From DASVBJ01 sp036375895 (GTDB lineage: Bacteria > Actinomycetota > Actinomycetes > JACCUZ01): DNA of 34,136 bases. Positions 22,955-30,787 of this stretch are shown one piece after another (the stretch's first letter is position 1; every line of letters begins with the position of its first letter). Made by a program: the position numbers and the translations under genes. The notes under the pieces were generated by a model. It was not told the DNA's origin and did no database searches. It saw only the letters and a program-made list of their open reading frames with translations. The DNA lies in the NCBI GenBank assembly GCA_036375895.1, contig DASVBJ010000065.1, positions 1-34,136 on the forward strand, written 5' to 3'.

Positions 22955-24793
22955 GTGTCCGACACCACCGATCTCATGGATGCCCCCGCCACGGGCGCGT
23001 CCGGGGACACCGCCAGCACCGACGCGGCCGCGCCGGCAACCGCCAAGCCGCGGCGCCGTGCCGCGGGCCTGTCCGGGATGGTGCTCTCCGAGCTGCAGGC
23101 CATGGCGGCCGAGCTCGGCATCAGCGGAACCGCGCGCATGCGCAAGGGCCAGCTGATCGAGGCCATCAAGGAGCGTCAGGGCGGCGGCACCGACGGGGGC
23201 CGTCCGGCCGGCCAGCCGGCCGCCGGCAACGCACCCGCCGAGGAGACGCGACCGGCCGAGCGGGCCGCTCCCGCGGAGCAGCGCGGCGGCGCGGCGGAGC
23301 CCGGCCGGGACGAGGGCCGGGCCGACGGCGGCCAGCGCCGCGAGCGCCGACCCGAGCGCCAGCAGGGCGACCGCCAGCAGGGCGAGCGCCAGCAGGGCGA
23401 GCGCCAGCAGGGCGAGCGCCAGCAGGGCGAGCGCCAGCAGGGCGAGCGCCAGCAGGGCGACCGCCAGCAGGGCGACCGCCAGCAGGGCGGGCGCGACCGC
23501 AACCGCGACGACGACGACGACTTCGAGGGCCGGGGCGGCGGGCGCCGCCGCCGCGGCCGCTACCGCGACCGCAACCGCAACCGCCGCGGCCGCGACGGTT
23601 TCGCCCCCGGCGAGGCCGAGCCGGAGATCAGCGAGGACGACGTGCTGGTGCCCGTGGCGGGCATCCTCGACATCCTCGACAACTACGCCTTCGTGCGCAC
23701 CTCCGGCTACCTGCCCGGGCCCAACGACGTGTACGTCTCGCTGGCCCAGGTCCGCAAGAGCGGGCTGCGCAAGGGCGACGCCATCACCGGCGCCGTGCGG
23801 CAGCCCCGCGAGGGGGAGCGCAAGGAGAAGTTCAACGCGCTCGTCCGGCTCGACACGGTCAACGGGACGGACCCCGAGAAGGCCCGCGGGCGGGTCGAGT
23901 TCAACAAGCTGACCCCGCTCTACCCGCAGGAGCGGCTGCGCCTGGAGACCGAGCCCAACGTCCTGACCACGCGCGTCATCGACCTGGTGGCGCCGATCGG
24001 CAAGGGGCAGCGCGGCCTCATCGTCTCGCCGCCGAAGGCCGGGAAGACGATGGTGCTGCAGGCGATCGCCAACGCGATCACCAGCAACAACCCCGAGTGC
24101 CACCTCATGGTCGTCCTCGTCGACGAGCGGCCGGAGGAGGTCACCGACATGCAGCGGTCGGTGAAGGGCGAGGTCATCGCCTCGACCTTCGACCGGCCGG
24201 CGGAGGACCACACGATCGTCGCCGAGCTCGCCATCGAGCGCGCCAAGCGGCTGGTCGAGCTGGGTCACGACGTCGTCGTCCTGCTCGACTCCATCACCCG
24301 CCTGGGCCGTGCCTACAACCTGGCGGCCCCGGCGAGCGGGCGCATCCTCTCCGGCGGTGTCGACTCGACGGCGCTCTACCCGCCGAAGCGCTTCTTCGGC
24401 GCGGCGCGCAACATCGAGCACGGCGGCTCGCTGACCATCCTCGCGACGGCGCTGGTCGAGACCGGCTCCCGGATGGACGAGGTGATCTTCGAGGAGTTCA
24501 AGGGCACCGGCAACATGGAGCTCAAGCTCGACCGCAAGCTCGCGGACAAGCGCATCTTCCCGGCGGTCGACGTCGACCCGTCCGGCACGCGCAAGGAGGA
24601 GATCCTGCTCCCGCGCGAGGAGCTGCAGATCACCTGGAAGCTCCGCCGGGTCCTGCACGCTCTGGAGACCCAGCAGGCGCTCGAGCTGCTGCTCGACAAG
24701 ATGAAGAAGACCTCGAGCAACGCCGAGTTCCTCATGCAGGTCCAGAAGACGATGCCGATGCCGGGCAACGGCAACGGCGGCGACGACGACTAG
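22955..24793 (+). CDS. rho: Transcription termination factor Rho with a repeat-bearing insertion
   Basis: Hexameric RNA-dependent ATPase that ends transcription. The 612-residue protein has a Rho N-terminal helix domain (about residues 39-75), a disordered Arg/Gln/Asp/Gly-rich insert (about 76-222), the cold-shock RNA-binding domain from about residue 228 (VPVAGILDILDNYAFVRTSGY), and the ATPase core with the P-loop PPKAGKT (359-365), Walker B VVVLLDSITR and the R-loop region RFFGAARNIEHGG. The insert holds nine RQQG(E/D/G) repeats (residues 135-179), a DDDDD run and an RG-rich patch, far longer than E. coli Rho (419). GTG 22955 is chosen for its AGGAAGGA; earlier in-frame starts lack one. Confidence 0.96.
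   Translation: MSDTTDLMDAPATGASGDTASTDAAAPATAKPRRRAAGLSGMVLSELQAMAAELGISGTARMRKGQLIEAIKERQGGGTDGGRPAGQPAAGNAPAEETRPAERAAPAEQRGGAAEPGRDEGRADGGQRRERRPERQQGDRQQGERQQGERQQGERQQGERQQGERQQGDRQQGDRQQGGRDRNRDDDDDFEGRGGGRRRRGRYRDRNRNRRGRDGFAPGEAEPEISEDDVLVPVAGILDILDNYAFVRTSGYLPGPNDVYVSLAQVRKSGLRKGDAITGAVRQPREGERKEKFNALVRLDTVNGTDPEKARGRVEFNKLTPLYPQERLRLETEPNVLTTRVIDLVAPIGKGQRGLIVSPPKAGKTMVLQAIANAITSNNPECHLMVVLVDERPEEVTDMQRSVKGEVIASTFDRPAEDHTIVAELAIERAKRLVELGHDVVVLLDSITRLGRAYNLAAPASGRILSGGVDSTALYPPKRFFGAARNIEHGGSLTILATALVETGSRMDEVIFEEFKGTGNMELKLDRKLADKRIFPAVDVDPSGTRKEEILLPREELQITWKLRRVLHALETQQALELLLDKMKKTSSNAEFLMQVQKTMPMPGNGNGGDDD
23357..23491 (+). repeat. Nine tandem 15-bp repeats within rho
   Basis: The unit CGCCAGCAGGGCGAG (or ending GAC or GGG) occurs nine times without interruption and encodes RQQGD, five times RQQGE, RQQGD twice, and RQQGG. 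The copies are identical except at the last two bases, which points to recent expansion by slippage or unequal exchange. Because the unit is 15 bp, copy-number change keeps the reading frame. Confidence 0.97.
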
Positions 24794-24819
24794 CCGCGTC
24801 CCCGCCGCGTCGACGAGAC

Positions 24820-24853
24820 GAGGGCCGGTCCCCGAAACCGGGGGCCGGCCCTC
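24820..24853 (+). terminator. Terminator hairpin after rho
   Basis: GAGGGCCGG-T-CCCCG, loop AAAC, then CGGGG-G-CCGGCCCTC: 14 Watson-Crick pairs plus one T-G pair, closed by a four-base loop. It lies 27 bases after the rho stop codon. There is no T-run after it, as is common for actinomycete hairpin terminators. Confidence 0.85.
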
Positions 24854-24861
24854 TCGGCTCG

Positions 24862-24888
24862 GGGAATGCCCGACCGGTCGTCGTCGTT
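24862..24888 (+). promoter_or_regulatory. Sigma-R/SigH-type promoter of rpmE
   Basis: GGGAAT (24862-24867), exactly 18 bases, then CGTT with GTT at 24886-24888. This is a full match to the GGGAAT-N18-CGTT form used by the thiol-oxidative-stress sigma factor of Streptomyces. From memory, rpmE is among the described sigma-R targets there. It sits between the rho terminator and rpmE. Confidence 0.65.
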
Positions 24889-24912
24889 TCGCGGAAGGCC
24901 CCGCGTCTCTGG

Positions 24913-24918
24913 CAGACT
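24913..24918 (+). promoter_or_regulatory. Second -10 candidate upstream of rpmE
   Basis: CAGACT in the context TGGCAGACTGG resembles a housekeeping actinomycete -10. It would give a leader of about 80 bases and a second, constitutive start for rpmE. The -35 is not clear. Confidence 0.4.
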
Positions 24919-25002
24919 GGGGCGCGGTACCGGTTCACGGCCGCGGGTGACTCGCCTGCGTGACCGACCCGGCGACCGACGATCCCGAGGAGAGACCCAC
25001 CC

Positions 25003-25218
25003 GTGAAGCAGGACATCCACCCGGAGTACGTCGAGACGACGGCCACGTGCACTTGTGGCAACACGTTCACGACGCGCAGCACCGCCAAGAACGGCGTCAT
25101 CCACGCCGAGGTGTGCTCGCAGTGCCACCCCTTCTACACCGGCAAGCAGAAGATCCTCGACACCGGCGGCCGCGTGGCCCGGTTCGAGAAGCGCTTCGGC
25201 AAGTCCGGCTCCAAGTAG
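25003..25218 (+). CDS. rpmE: 50S ribosomal protein L31 (zinc-binding form)
   Basis: A 71-residue protein of the large ribosomal subunit near the inter-subunit bridge. It has four zinc ligands, Cys16, Cys18, Cys38 and Cys41 (CTC...CSQC), marking it as the C+ zinc form, and the family segments MKQDIHPEYVE, HPFYTGKQKILDTGGRVARF. GTG 25003 follows GAGGAGAG. Its thiol cluster makes control by a thiol-stress sigma factor plausible. Zinc-free paralogues often exist elsewhere under Zur control, but none is seen here. Confidence 0.97.
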   Translation: MKQDIHPEYVETTATCTCGNTFTTRSTAKNGVIHAEVCSQCHPFYTGKQKILDTGGRVARFEKRFGKSGSK

Positions 25219-25227
25219 CCCCCCGAC

Positions 25228-25267
25228 CGGCGCCGGCCGGGCCCTGCGCGGGCCTGGGCCGGCGCCG
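25228..25267 (+). terminator. Large hairpin between rpmE and prfA
   Basis: An 11-bp stem CGGCGCCGGCC/GGCCGGCGCCG carries a 5-bp inner stem GGCCC/GGGCC with loop TGCGC and small internal bulges. It begins 10 bases after the rpmE stop and ends 43 bases before prfA. There is no T-run, only TCGTCGTTTCC after it. It probably ends or reduces transcription from the rpmE promoter. Confidence 0.75.
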
Positions 25268-25309
25268 TCGTCGTTTCCCCGCACGACCCCCAGAGACGGA
25301 CATCCCACG

Positions 25310-26383
25310 GTGCTGGAAGCCCCCGCTGAGCTGCTCGCCGAGCACGCCGAGCTCGAGCGTCAGCTCGCCGACCCCGAGGTCCACGCCGACCAGGCGCGGG
25401 CCCGTCGGCTCGGCAAGCGCTACGCCGAGCTGACCCCGATCGTCGAGGTCCACCGGGCCATCGTCGAGGTGGCGGGGGACCTGGCGACCGCCCGTGAGCT
25501 GGCCGGCGAGGACGACTCGTTCCGGGCCGAGATCCCCGTGCTCGAGGCCCGCCGGGCCGAGCTCGAGGAACGCCTCCGGCTGCTCCTGCTCCCGCGGGAC
25601 CCCAACGACGACAAGGACGTGATCGTCGAGATCAAGGCCGGGGAGGGCGGCGAGGAGTCGGCGCTGTTCGCCGGGGACCTGCTGCGCATGTACCTCCGCT
25701 ACGCGGAGCGCACCGGCTGGAAGACGGAGATCATCGAGGCCACCGAGAGCGATCTCGGTGGCTACAAGGACGTGTCCTTCGCGGTGAAGGCCCGCGGCAC
25801 CCCGGCGCCCGGGGAGGGCGTCTGGGCCCGGCTGAAGTACGAGGGCGGCGTGCACCGCGTCCAGCGGGTCCCGGTCACCGAGTCGCAGGGCCGCATCCAC
25901 ACCAGCGCGGCCGGTGTCCTCGTGCTGCCGGAGGCCGAGGAGGTCGACGTGCAGGTCGACCCGAACGACCTGCGCATCGACGTCTACCGGTCCTCCGGCC
26001 CGGGCGGCCAGAGCGTCAACACCACCGACTCCGCGGTGCGCATCACCCACGTGCCCACCGGCATCGTCGTCTCCTGCCAGAACGAGAAGAGCCAGCTGCA
26101 GAACAAGGAGCAGGCGATGCGCATCCTGCGCGCCCGGCTCCTGTCGGCGGCCCAGGAGGAGGCCGACCGGGAGGCCTCGGACGCGCGGCGCAGCCAGGTC
26201 CGCACGGTCGACCGGTCCGAGCGGGTGCGCACCTACAACTTCGCGGAGAACCGCATCGCCGACCACCGGGTCAACTTCAAGGCCTACAACCTCGACCAGG
26301 TCCTCGACGGGGACCTCGACGCGGTGATCCAGGCGCTGGTCGACGCCGACACCGAGGCGAAGCTCGCGGCCGCGGTCCAGTGA
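25310..26383 (+). CDS. prfA: Peptide chain release factor 1
   Basis: Releases peptides at UAA and UAG codons. The 357-residue protein has the anticodon-like PVT at residues 188-190 (RVPVTESQGRIHTS), which marks RF1 rather than RF2, and the GGQ catalytic loop at 232-234 (SSGPGGQSVNTTDSAV). It ends in NFKAYNLDQVLDGDLDAV, as expected. GTG 25310 gives MLEAPAELLAEHAEL, which matches the usual actinomycete N-terminus; a clear ribosome binding site is not seen. It overlaps prmC by GTGA. Confidence 0.96.
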   Translation: MLEAPAELLAEHAELERQLADPEVHADQARARRLGKRYAELTPIVEVHRAIVEVAGDLATARELAGEDDSFRAEIPVLEARRAELEERLRLLLLPRDPNDDKDVIVEIKAGEGGEESALFAGDLLRMYLRYAERTGWKTEIIEATESDLGGYKDVSFAVKARGTPAPGEGVWARLKYEGGVHRVQRVPVTESQGRIHTSAAGVLVLPEAEEVDVQVDPNDLRIDVYRSSGPGGQSVNTTDSAVRITHVPTGIVVSCQNEKSQLQNKEQAMRILRARLLSAAQEEADREASDARRSQVRTVDRSERVRTYNFAENRIADHRVNFKAYNLDQVLDGDLDAVIQALVDADTEAKLAAAVQ

Positions 26384-27219
26384 CCGCCACTCGCACCCCG
26401 CTGCAGGCGGCGATCGGCCGGGCCGCCGAGCGCCTGGCCGCGGCGGGGGTGCCCTCGCCACGGTTCGACGCCGAGGAGCTCGCCGCCCACAGCCTCGGCG
26501 TGGACCGACGGGACCTGTGGCGTCACACCGACCCCGGACCGGCCTTCGAGGCGTACGTCGAGCGGCGGGCCGCCCGCGAGCCGCTCCAGCACATCACCGG
26601 GACGGCGTACTTCCGGCACCTCACGCTGGCCGTCGGCCCCGGAGTGTTCGTCCCCCGCCCGGAGACCGAGGTGGTCGCCGGGGCGGCGATCGAGGCCGCC
26701 GCGGCGGTCGCCAAGCCGGTCGTGGTGGACCTGTGCACCGGGTCGGGCGCGATCGCGCTGGCGGTCGCCGACGAGGTGCCCACCGCCCGGGTCCATGCGG
26801 TCGAGGCGGACCCGGCGGCGTACGCCTGGGCCGCGCGCAACTGCGAGGAGTCCGGCGTCGACCTGCGCCAGGGCGACATGGCCCACGCCCTGCACGACCT
26901 CGACGGCACCGTCGACGTCGTCGTCAGCAACCCGCCGTACATCCCGGTCGGCGCCCACATCCGCGACCCCGAGGTGGCCGCCCACGACCCGGGGCTCGCC
27001 CTCTGGTCGGGGGAGGACGGCCTCGACGCGGTGCGGGTGGTCGAGCAGGTGGCCGCCAGGCTGCTGCGGCCCGGCGGCGTGGTGGTCGTCGAGCACGCGG
27101 ACCTGCAGGGCGAGTCGGCCCCGGCGGTCTTCGCCGGCACCGCGCGCTGGCACGACGTCGCCGACCACCGGGACCTCGCCGGCCGCGACCGCTACCTCAC
27201 CGCCACCCGCCGCCCCTGA
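26380..27219 (+). CDS. prmC: Release factor glutamine methyltransferase
   Basis: SAM-dependent enzyme that methylates the Gln of the GGQ motif in release factors, so its pairing with prfA is functional. The 279-residue protein has the helical N-terminus (PLQAAIGRAAERLAAAG), PLQHITGTAYFRHL, FVPRPETEV, SAM motif I VVDLCTGSGAIAL, and the catalytic NPPY at residues 184-187 (VSNPPYIPV). GTG 26380 overlaps the prfA stop codon (GTGA). Confidence 0.95.
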   Translation: MTATRTPLQAAIGRAAERLAAAGVPSPRFDAEELAAHSLGVDRRDLWRHTDPGPAFEAYVERRAAREPLQHITGTAYFRHLTLAVGPGVFVPRPETEVVAGAAIEAAAAVAKPVVVDLCTGSGAIALAVADEVPTARVHAVEADPAAYAWAARNCEESGVDLRQGDMAHALHDLDGTVDVVVSNPPYIPVGAHIRDPEVAAHDPGLALWSGEDGLDAVRVVEQVAARLLRPGGVVVVEHADLQGESAPAVFAGTARWHDVADHRDLAGRDRYLTATRRP

Positions 27220-27241
27220 TCGGCCGCCCCCACCAGTGGTT

Positions 27242-27247
27242 CAGAAT
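27242..27247 (+). promoter_or_regulatory. Possible -10 box for sua5
   Basis: CAGAAT lies six bases before the GTG at 27254 in a 34-base gap, with no ribosome binding site. It fits the leaderless pattern. Confidence 0.4.
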
Positions 27248-27253
27248 GGCCGG

Positions 27254-27892
27254 GTGAGGCGATTCGACATGTCCGTCCCGACCGAGCGGGCCGAGGGGTT
27301 GGACGCGGCGGCCGGGGCGGTACGCCGGGGTGATCTCGTGGTGCTGCCGACCGACACGGTCTACGGCGTCGGCGCCGACGCCTTCGCCCCCGGGGCCGTC
27401 GGCCGGCTGCTGGAGGCCAAGGGCCGCGGCCGGGACATGCCGGTGCCGGTGCTCGTCGGCTCGCCACGCACCCTCGACGGCATAGCCGCCGGGCTCAGCG
27501 ACGTGGCGCGGGCACTGGTCGAGGCGTTCTGGCCGGGCGGCCTCACTCTCGTCTGCCGCGCCCAGCCCTCTCTGCAGTGGGACCTCGGCGAGACCCGGGG
27601 CACCGTCGCCGTGCGGATGCCGCTGCACCCGGTGGCGATCGAGCTGCTCGCCGAGACCGGGCCGATGGCCGTCAGCAGCGCCAACCGCAGCGGGATGCCG
27701 CCGGCGGTCACCGCGGACGAGGCGATCGACCAGCTGGGGGAGACGGTCTCGGTCTACCTGGACGGCGGCCCGGCCGGCGCCCCGGTGCCCTCGACGATCG
27801 TCGACGTGACCGGGGCGGTCCCACGGCTCCTGCGCGCCGGGGCGATCCCCGACGACACGCTGCGCGAGGTCGCGGCCGACCTCGTCGTCTAG
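27254..27892 (+). CDS. sua5: L-threonylcarbamoyladenylate synthase (Sua5/YrdC/YwlC family)
   Basis: Makes threonylcarbamoyl-AMP from threonine, bicarbonate and ATP for the t6A37 modification of ANN-decoding tRNAs. The 212-residue protein is a YrdC domain alone, with GDLVVLPTDTVYGVGADAF, the KGRGRDMPVPVLV loop, FWPGGLTLVCRA, AVRMPLHPVA and the SSANRSGMPP signature. GTG 27254 (MRRFDMSVPTERAEGL) matches related actinomycete proteins; the ATG six codons… at 27269 is the other option. It lacks the C-terminal Sua5 domain, which is common in short forms. Confidence 0.93.
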   Translation: MRRFDMSVPTERAEGLDAAAGAVRRGDLVVLPTDTVYGVGADAFAPGAVGRLLEAKGRGRDMPVPVLVGSPRTLDGIAAGLSDVARALVEAFWPGGLTLVCRAQPSLQWDLGETRGTVAVRMPLHPVAIELLAETGPMAVSSANRSGMPPAVTADEAIDQLGETVSVYLDGGPAGAPVPSTIVDVTGAVPRLLRAGAIPDDTLREVAADLVV

Positions 27893-27975
27893 GCCGGCCG
27901 TCCGGGCGTGCTCGCCGTACCGGAGGTCCGCGGCCTGCGCGCCGGTGGCGCCCCCACGCCGCCCGGCGACGTCAC

Positions 27976-27981
27976 TAGAGT
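27976..27981 (+). promoter_or_regulatory. -10 box upstream of glyA
   Basis: TAGAGT lies 35 bases before ATG 28017, so the leader would be about 28 bases and include the GAGGAGAG ribosome binding site. Unlike many neighbours, this gene is not leaderless. No riboswitch-like fold is evident in the short leader. Confidence 0.5.
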
Positions 27982-28016
27982 GGCAGCGCCGCACCGCCCG
28001 CCCGAGGAGAGCCGCG

Positions 28017-29294
28017 ATGACCGCCAGCGAGGTGCCCTTCTGGGGTCCTGACTTCGCCGCGTTGCAGCAGGAGGACCCGGAGATCGCCGACGTCGTCCTC
28101 GGCGAGCTCGAGCGCCAGCGCGGCGGCCTGCAGCTGATCGCGAGCGAGAACTTCACCTCGCCCGCCGTGCTCGCCGCGCTCGGCTCCACCCTGTCGAACA
28201 AGTACGCCGAGGGCTACCCGCACCGGCGCTACTACGGCGGCTGCCAGCAGGTCGACCGGGCCGAGGAGATCGGCATCGCCCGGGCCAAGGAGCTGTTCGG
28301 CGCCGAGCACGCCAACCTCCAGCCGCACTCCGGCGCCAGCGCCAACCTGGCTGCGTACGCGGCGCTGCTGCAGCCCGGCGACACCGTGCTCGCCATGGCG
28401 CTGCCGCACGGTGGGCACCTCACCCACGGGGCCAAGGTCAACTTCTCCGGCCGGTGGTTCACCCCGGTGCCCTACACCGTGCGTCGCGACACCGAGCTGA
28501 TCGACTACGACGAGGTCCGCGACCTGGCCCTCGAGCACCGGCCCAAGATGATCATCGCCGGCGCCACGGCGTACTCCCGGCTGATCGACTTCGCCCGCTT
28601 CCGCGAGATCGCCGACGAGGTCGGCGCGTGGCTGATGGTCGACGCCGCTCACTTCATCGGGCTGGTGGCCGGCAAGGCCATCCCGTCGCCGGTGCCGTAC
28701 GCCGACGTCGTGACGTTCACCACTCACAAGGTGCTGCGGGGCCCACGCGGCGGCATGATCGTGTGCAAGCAGGATCTCGCGCAGCGGATCGACAAGGCGG
28801 TCTTCCCGTTCAGCCAGGGCGGCCCGTTGATGCACGCGGTGGCGGCGAAGGCCGTGGCGCTCAAGGAGTGCCAGCAGCCTGCCTACCAGGCTTACGCGCA
28901 CCAGGTCATCGCCAACTGCCAGGCGCTGGCCGAGGGCCTGTCGGCCGAGGGCATGCGCCCCGTCTCGGGCGGCACCGACACCCATCTGTTCCTCGTGGAC
29001 CTGCGTGACGCGGGCGTGACCGGCGCCGAGGCCGAGCAGCGCTGCGACGCCGCGCGCATCACGCTGAACAAGAACGCGATCCCCTACGACCCGCAGCCGC
29101 CGATGACCGCATCCGGCATCCGCCTCGGCACCCCTGCGGTGACCACGCAGGGCCTGACCGAGGGCGACATGAAGGACGTCGCCACGCTGATCTCCCGCGC
29201 CGTGCGGGACGCCGACGGCTCGGCGGCTGCCGACATCGGCGCCGCCGTGGGGGAGCTGGTCGCCCGCCACCCGGCGTACCCCCGCCCCGCCTGA
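28017..29294 (+). CDS. glyA: Serine hydroxymethyltransferase
   Basis: PLP enzyme interconverting serine and glycine and loading one-carbon units on tetrahydrofolate. The 425-residue protein shows LIASENFTSPAVL, NKYAEGYPHRRYYGGC, VDAAHFIGLVAG, PLP Lys238 in TTHKVLRGPRGG, and NKNAIPYDPQPP with GIRLGTPAVTTQG. Length is typical. ATG 28017 has GAGGAGAG seven or so bases upstream. It is followed after 12 bases by the wecA-like gene. Confidence 0.97.
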   Translation: MTASEVPFWGPDFAALQQEDPEIADVVLGELERQRGGLQLIASENFTSPAVLAALGSTLSNKYAEGYPHRRYYGGCQQVDRAEEIGIARAKELFGAEHANLQPHSGASANLAAYAALLQPGDTVLAMALPHGGHLTHGAKVNFSGRWFTPVPYTVRRDTELIDYDEVRDLALEHRPKMIIAGATAYSRLIDFARFREIADEVGAWLMVDAAHFIGLVAGKAIPSPVPYADVVTFTTHKVLRGPRGGMIVCKQDLAQRIDKAVFPFSQGGPLMHAVAAKAVALKECQQPAYQAYAHQVIANCQALAEGLSAEGMRPVSGGTDTHLFLVDLRDAGVTGAEAEQRCDAARITLNKNAIPYDPQPPMTASGIRLGTPAVTTQGLTEGDMKDVATLISRAVRDADGSAAADIGAAVGELVARHPAYPRPA

Positions 29295-29306
29295 CCCGGC
29301 CGGCAC

Positions 29307-30404
29307 GTGCGCGAGTACCTCCTCACCTTCTTCGTCGCGGCGACGGTCACCTACCTGCTCACCCCGGTCGTCCGGCGGGTGGCGGTGCGCTGGCGCGCCA
29401 TGACCGAGGTGCGCGACCGCGACGTCCATGCCATCCCCACCCCCCGGCTCGGCGGGGTGGCCATGCTCGCGGGGTTCGCCTCCGCGCTGCTCCTGGCCAG
29501 CCACCTGCCGTTCCTCGGCCCAGTCTTCGAGGAGTCCGACGACGGCGTCGCGTTGCTCTCGGGCGCCACCCTGATCTGCCTGCTCGGCATCGCGGACGAC
29601 AAGTGGGGGCTGGACGCGGTGACCAAGCTCGCCGGCCAGGTGCTGGCCGCCGGGGTGATGGTGCTGCAGGGCGTGCAGATGCTCTACCTGCCGATCGGCG
29701 GCGCGTTCGTGCTCGGGCCCGCGGAGGGCTCGGTGCTGACCGTGCTCGTCGTCGTGGTGACGATCAACGCCGTCAACATCGTCGACGGGCTCGACGGGCT
29801 CGCCGCCGGCATCGTCGCGATCGCCGCGTCTGCGTTCTTCGCCTTCTCCTACCTGCTCGCCGTCATCGAGGACCTCGACCGCGCCACCACGTCCACCCTG
29901 GTCACGGCCGCCCTGATCGGGGTCTGCCTGGGTTTCCTGCCGCACAACTTCAGCCCGGCGCGGGTGTTCATGGGCGACTCCGGGTCGATGCTGCTCGGGC
30001 TGCTGCTGGCCACGTCCACGATCAGCCTCACCGGGAACGTCAACCCGGTGTCGGTGGGCACCGACATCGCGCCGGCCGTCCTTCCCCTCGTCCTGCCGAT
30101 CGCCGTGCTGGTCGTGCCGCTCGCCGACCTGCTGCTGGCGGTCGTACGCCGGACCCGGGCCGGCCGCTCGCCGTTCGCCCCCGACAAGCAGCACCTGCAC
30201 CACCGGCTGCTCGAGATCGGCCACTCCCACGCCGGCGCGGTGGTGATCATGTACCTGTGGTCGGCCGTGATCGCCTTCGGCGCGACCGCGGTGGCCTTCC
30301 TCGACCGAGGGACGCTGGTGGTGAGCCTGGCGGCGCTCGTCGCCGTCGCGGCCGTGGCGACGTTCAACATCCCCCGGCTGCGCGAGCGCCGAGGGCTGCG
30401 GTGA
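29307..30404 (+). CDS. wecA: Polyprenyl-phosphate N-acetylglucosaminyl-1-phosphate transferase (WecA/MraY family)
   Basis: Membrane enzyme that moves a sugar-1-phosphate from a UDP-sugar to a polyprenyl phosphate carrier to begin cell-envelope glycopolymers. The 365-residue protein has about ten or eleven membrane helices, PTPRLGGVAM, the Asp-Asp motif GIADDKWGLD, NIVDGLDGLAAG, FMGDSGSMLLG and the HIH-type loop DKQHLHHRLLEIGHSH. WecA-type genes are found directly before the atp operon in mycobacteria too. The start is GTG 29307; the sugar donor is probably UDP-GlcNAc (family inference). It overlaps the next gene by GTGA. Confidence 0.92.
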   Translation: MREYLLTFFVAATVTYLLTPVVRRVAVRWRAMTEVRDRDVHAIPTPRLGGVAMLAGFASALLLASHLPFLGPVFEESDDGVALLSGATLICLLGIADDKWGLDAVTKLAGQVLAAGVMVLQGVQMLYLPIGGAFVLGPAEGSVLTVLVVVVTINAVNIVDGLDGLAAGIVAIAASAFFAFSYLLAVIEDLDRATTSTLVTAALIGVCLGFLPHNFSPARVFMGDSGSMLLGLLLATSTISLTGNVNPVSVGTDIAPAVLPLVLPIAVLVVPLADLLLAVVRRTRAGRSPFAPDKQHLHHRLLEIGHSHAGAVVIMYLWSAVIAFGATAVAFLDRGTLVVSLAALVAVAAVATFNIPRLRERRGLR

Positions 30405-30772
30405 GCGCTCTCACGGTGCCGCGCCGCGGCACCCTGCTCGTCGGGCTGGTCTGCGCGGCCGCGGGCTGGGCCGCGGCCGGCGCGGACGGACTCGTCTCGG
30501 CGACCCTCGGGGCGCTGGTGGTGGTCGTGTTCTTCTCCAGCGGCGCCGTGCCGCTCTTCCTGGCCGCGCAAGGGGGCCTGCGGGTGGGGGCCGGGCTGGC
30601 GCTGCTGCTGCTCACCTACACGCTGCGGCTGGCCCTCGTGCTGCTCGCGCTGCGACTGGCCTACCGCGCGGACTTCGTCGACGGGGCCTGGCTGGGCGGC
30701 ACGATCATCAGCTGCGCACTGGTCTGGTCGGCGCTGCAGACGGCCGTGGTCATTCGGGCTCCGCGCACCTAG
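30401..30772 (+). CDS. Small four-helix membrane protein upstream of the ATP synthase genes (AtpI-like)
   Basis: A 123-residue hydrophobic protein with about four membrane helices (near residues 13-27, 30-45, 53-80 and 95-117). I cannot assign a sure family by eye; the position between wecA and the atp genes and the pattern of helices match ATP synthase protein I-like genes of actinomycetes, thought to help build the c ring or affect ion uptake. GTG 30401 overlaps the wecA stop (GTGA), so it is coupled to wecA rather than to the atp promoter that follows. Confidence 0.75.
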   Translation: MSALTVPRRGTLLVGLVCAAAGWAAAGADGLVSATLGALVVVVFFSSGAVPLFLAAQGGLRVGAGLALLLLTYTLRLALVLLALRLAYRADFVDGAWLGGTIISCALVWSALQTAVVIRAPRT

Positions 30773-30778
30773 TAGGAT
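30773..30778 (+). promoter_or_regulatory. -10 box of the F-type ATP synthase operon
   Basis: TAGGAT, a strong actinomycete -10, lies nine bases before ATG 30788 and just one base after the stop codon of the preceding gene. The transcript would have almost no leader. Confidence 0.6.
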
Positions 30779-30787
30779 CGCTGCCCA

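Noticed and set aside
23357..23491. Possible CRISPR array
   Set aside because: The 15-bp units are directly adjacent, have no spacers, and encode RQQG repeats in Rho.
22478..24658. 726-residue minus-strand ORF with Leu/Ala repeats opposite rho
   Set aside because: The ALLALALL repeats are the complement of the rho 15-bp repeats; Rho on the plus strand is certain.
27975..30230. 751-residue minus-strand ORF opposite glyA and wecA
   Set aside because: Shadow frame over two clear genes, no domains.
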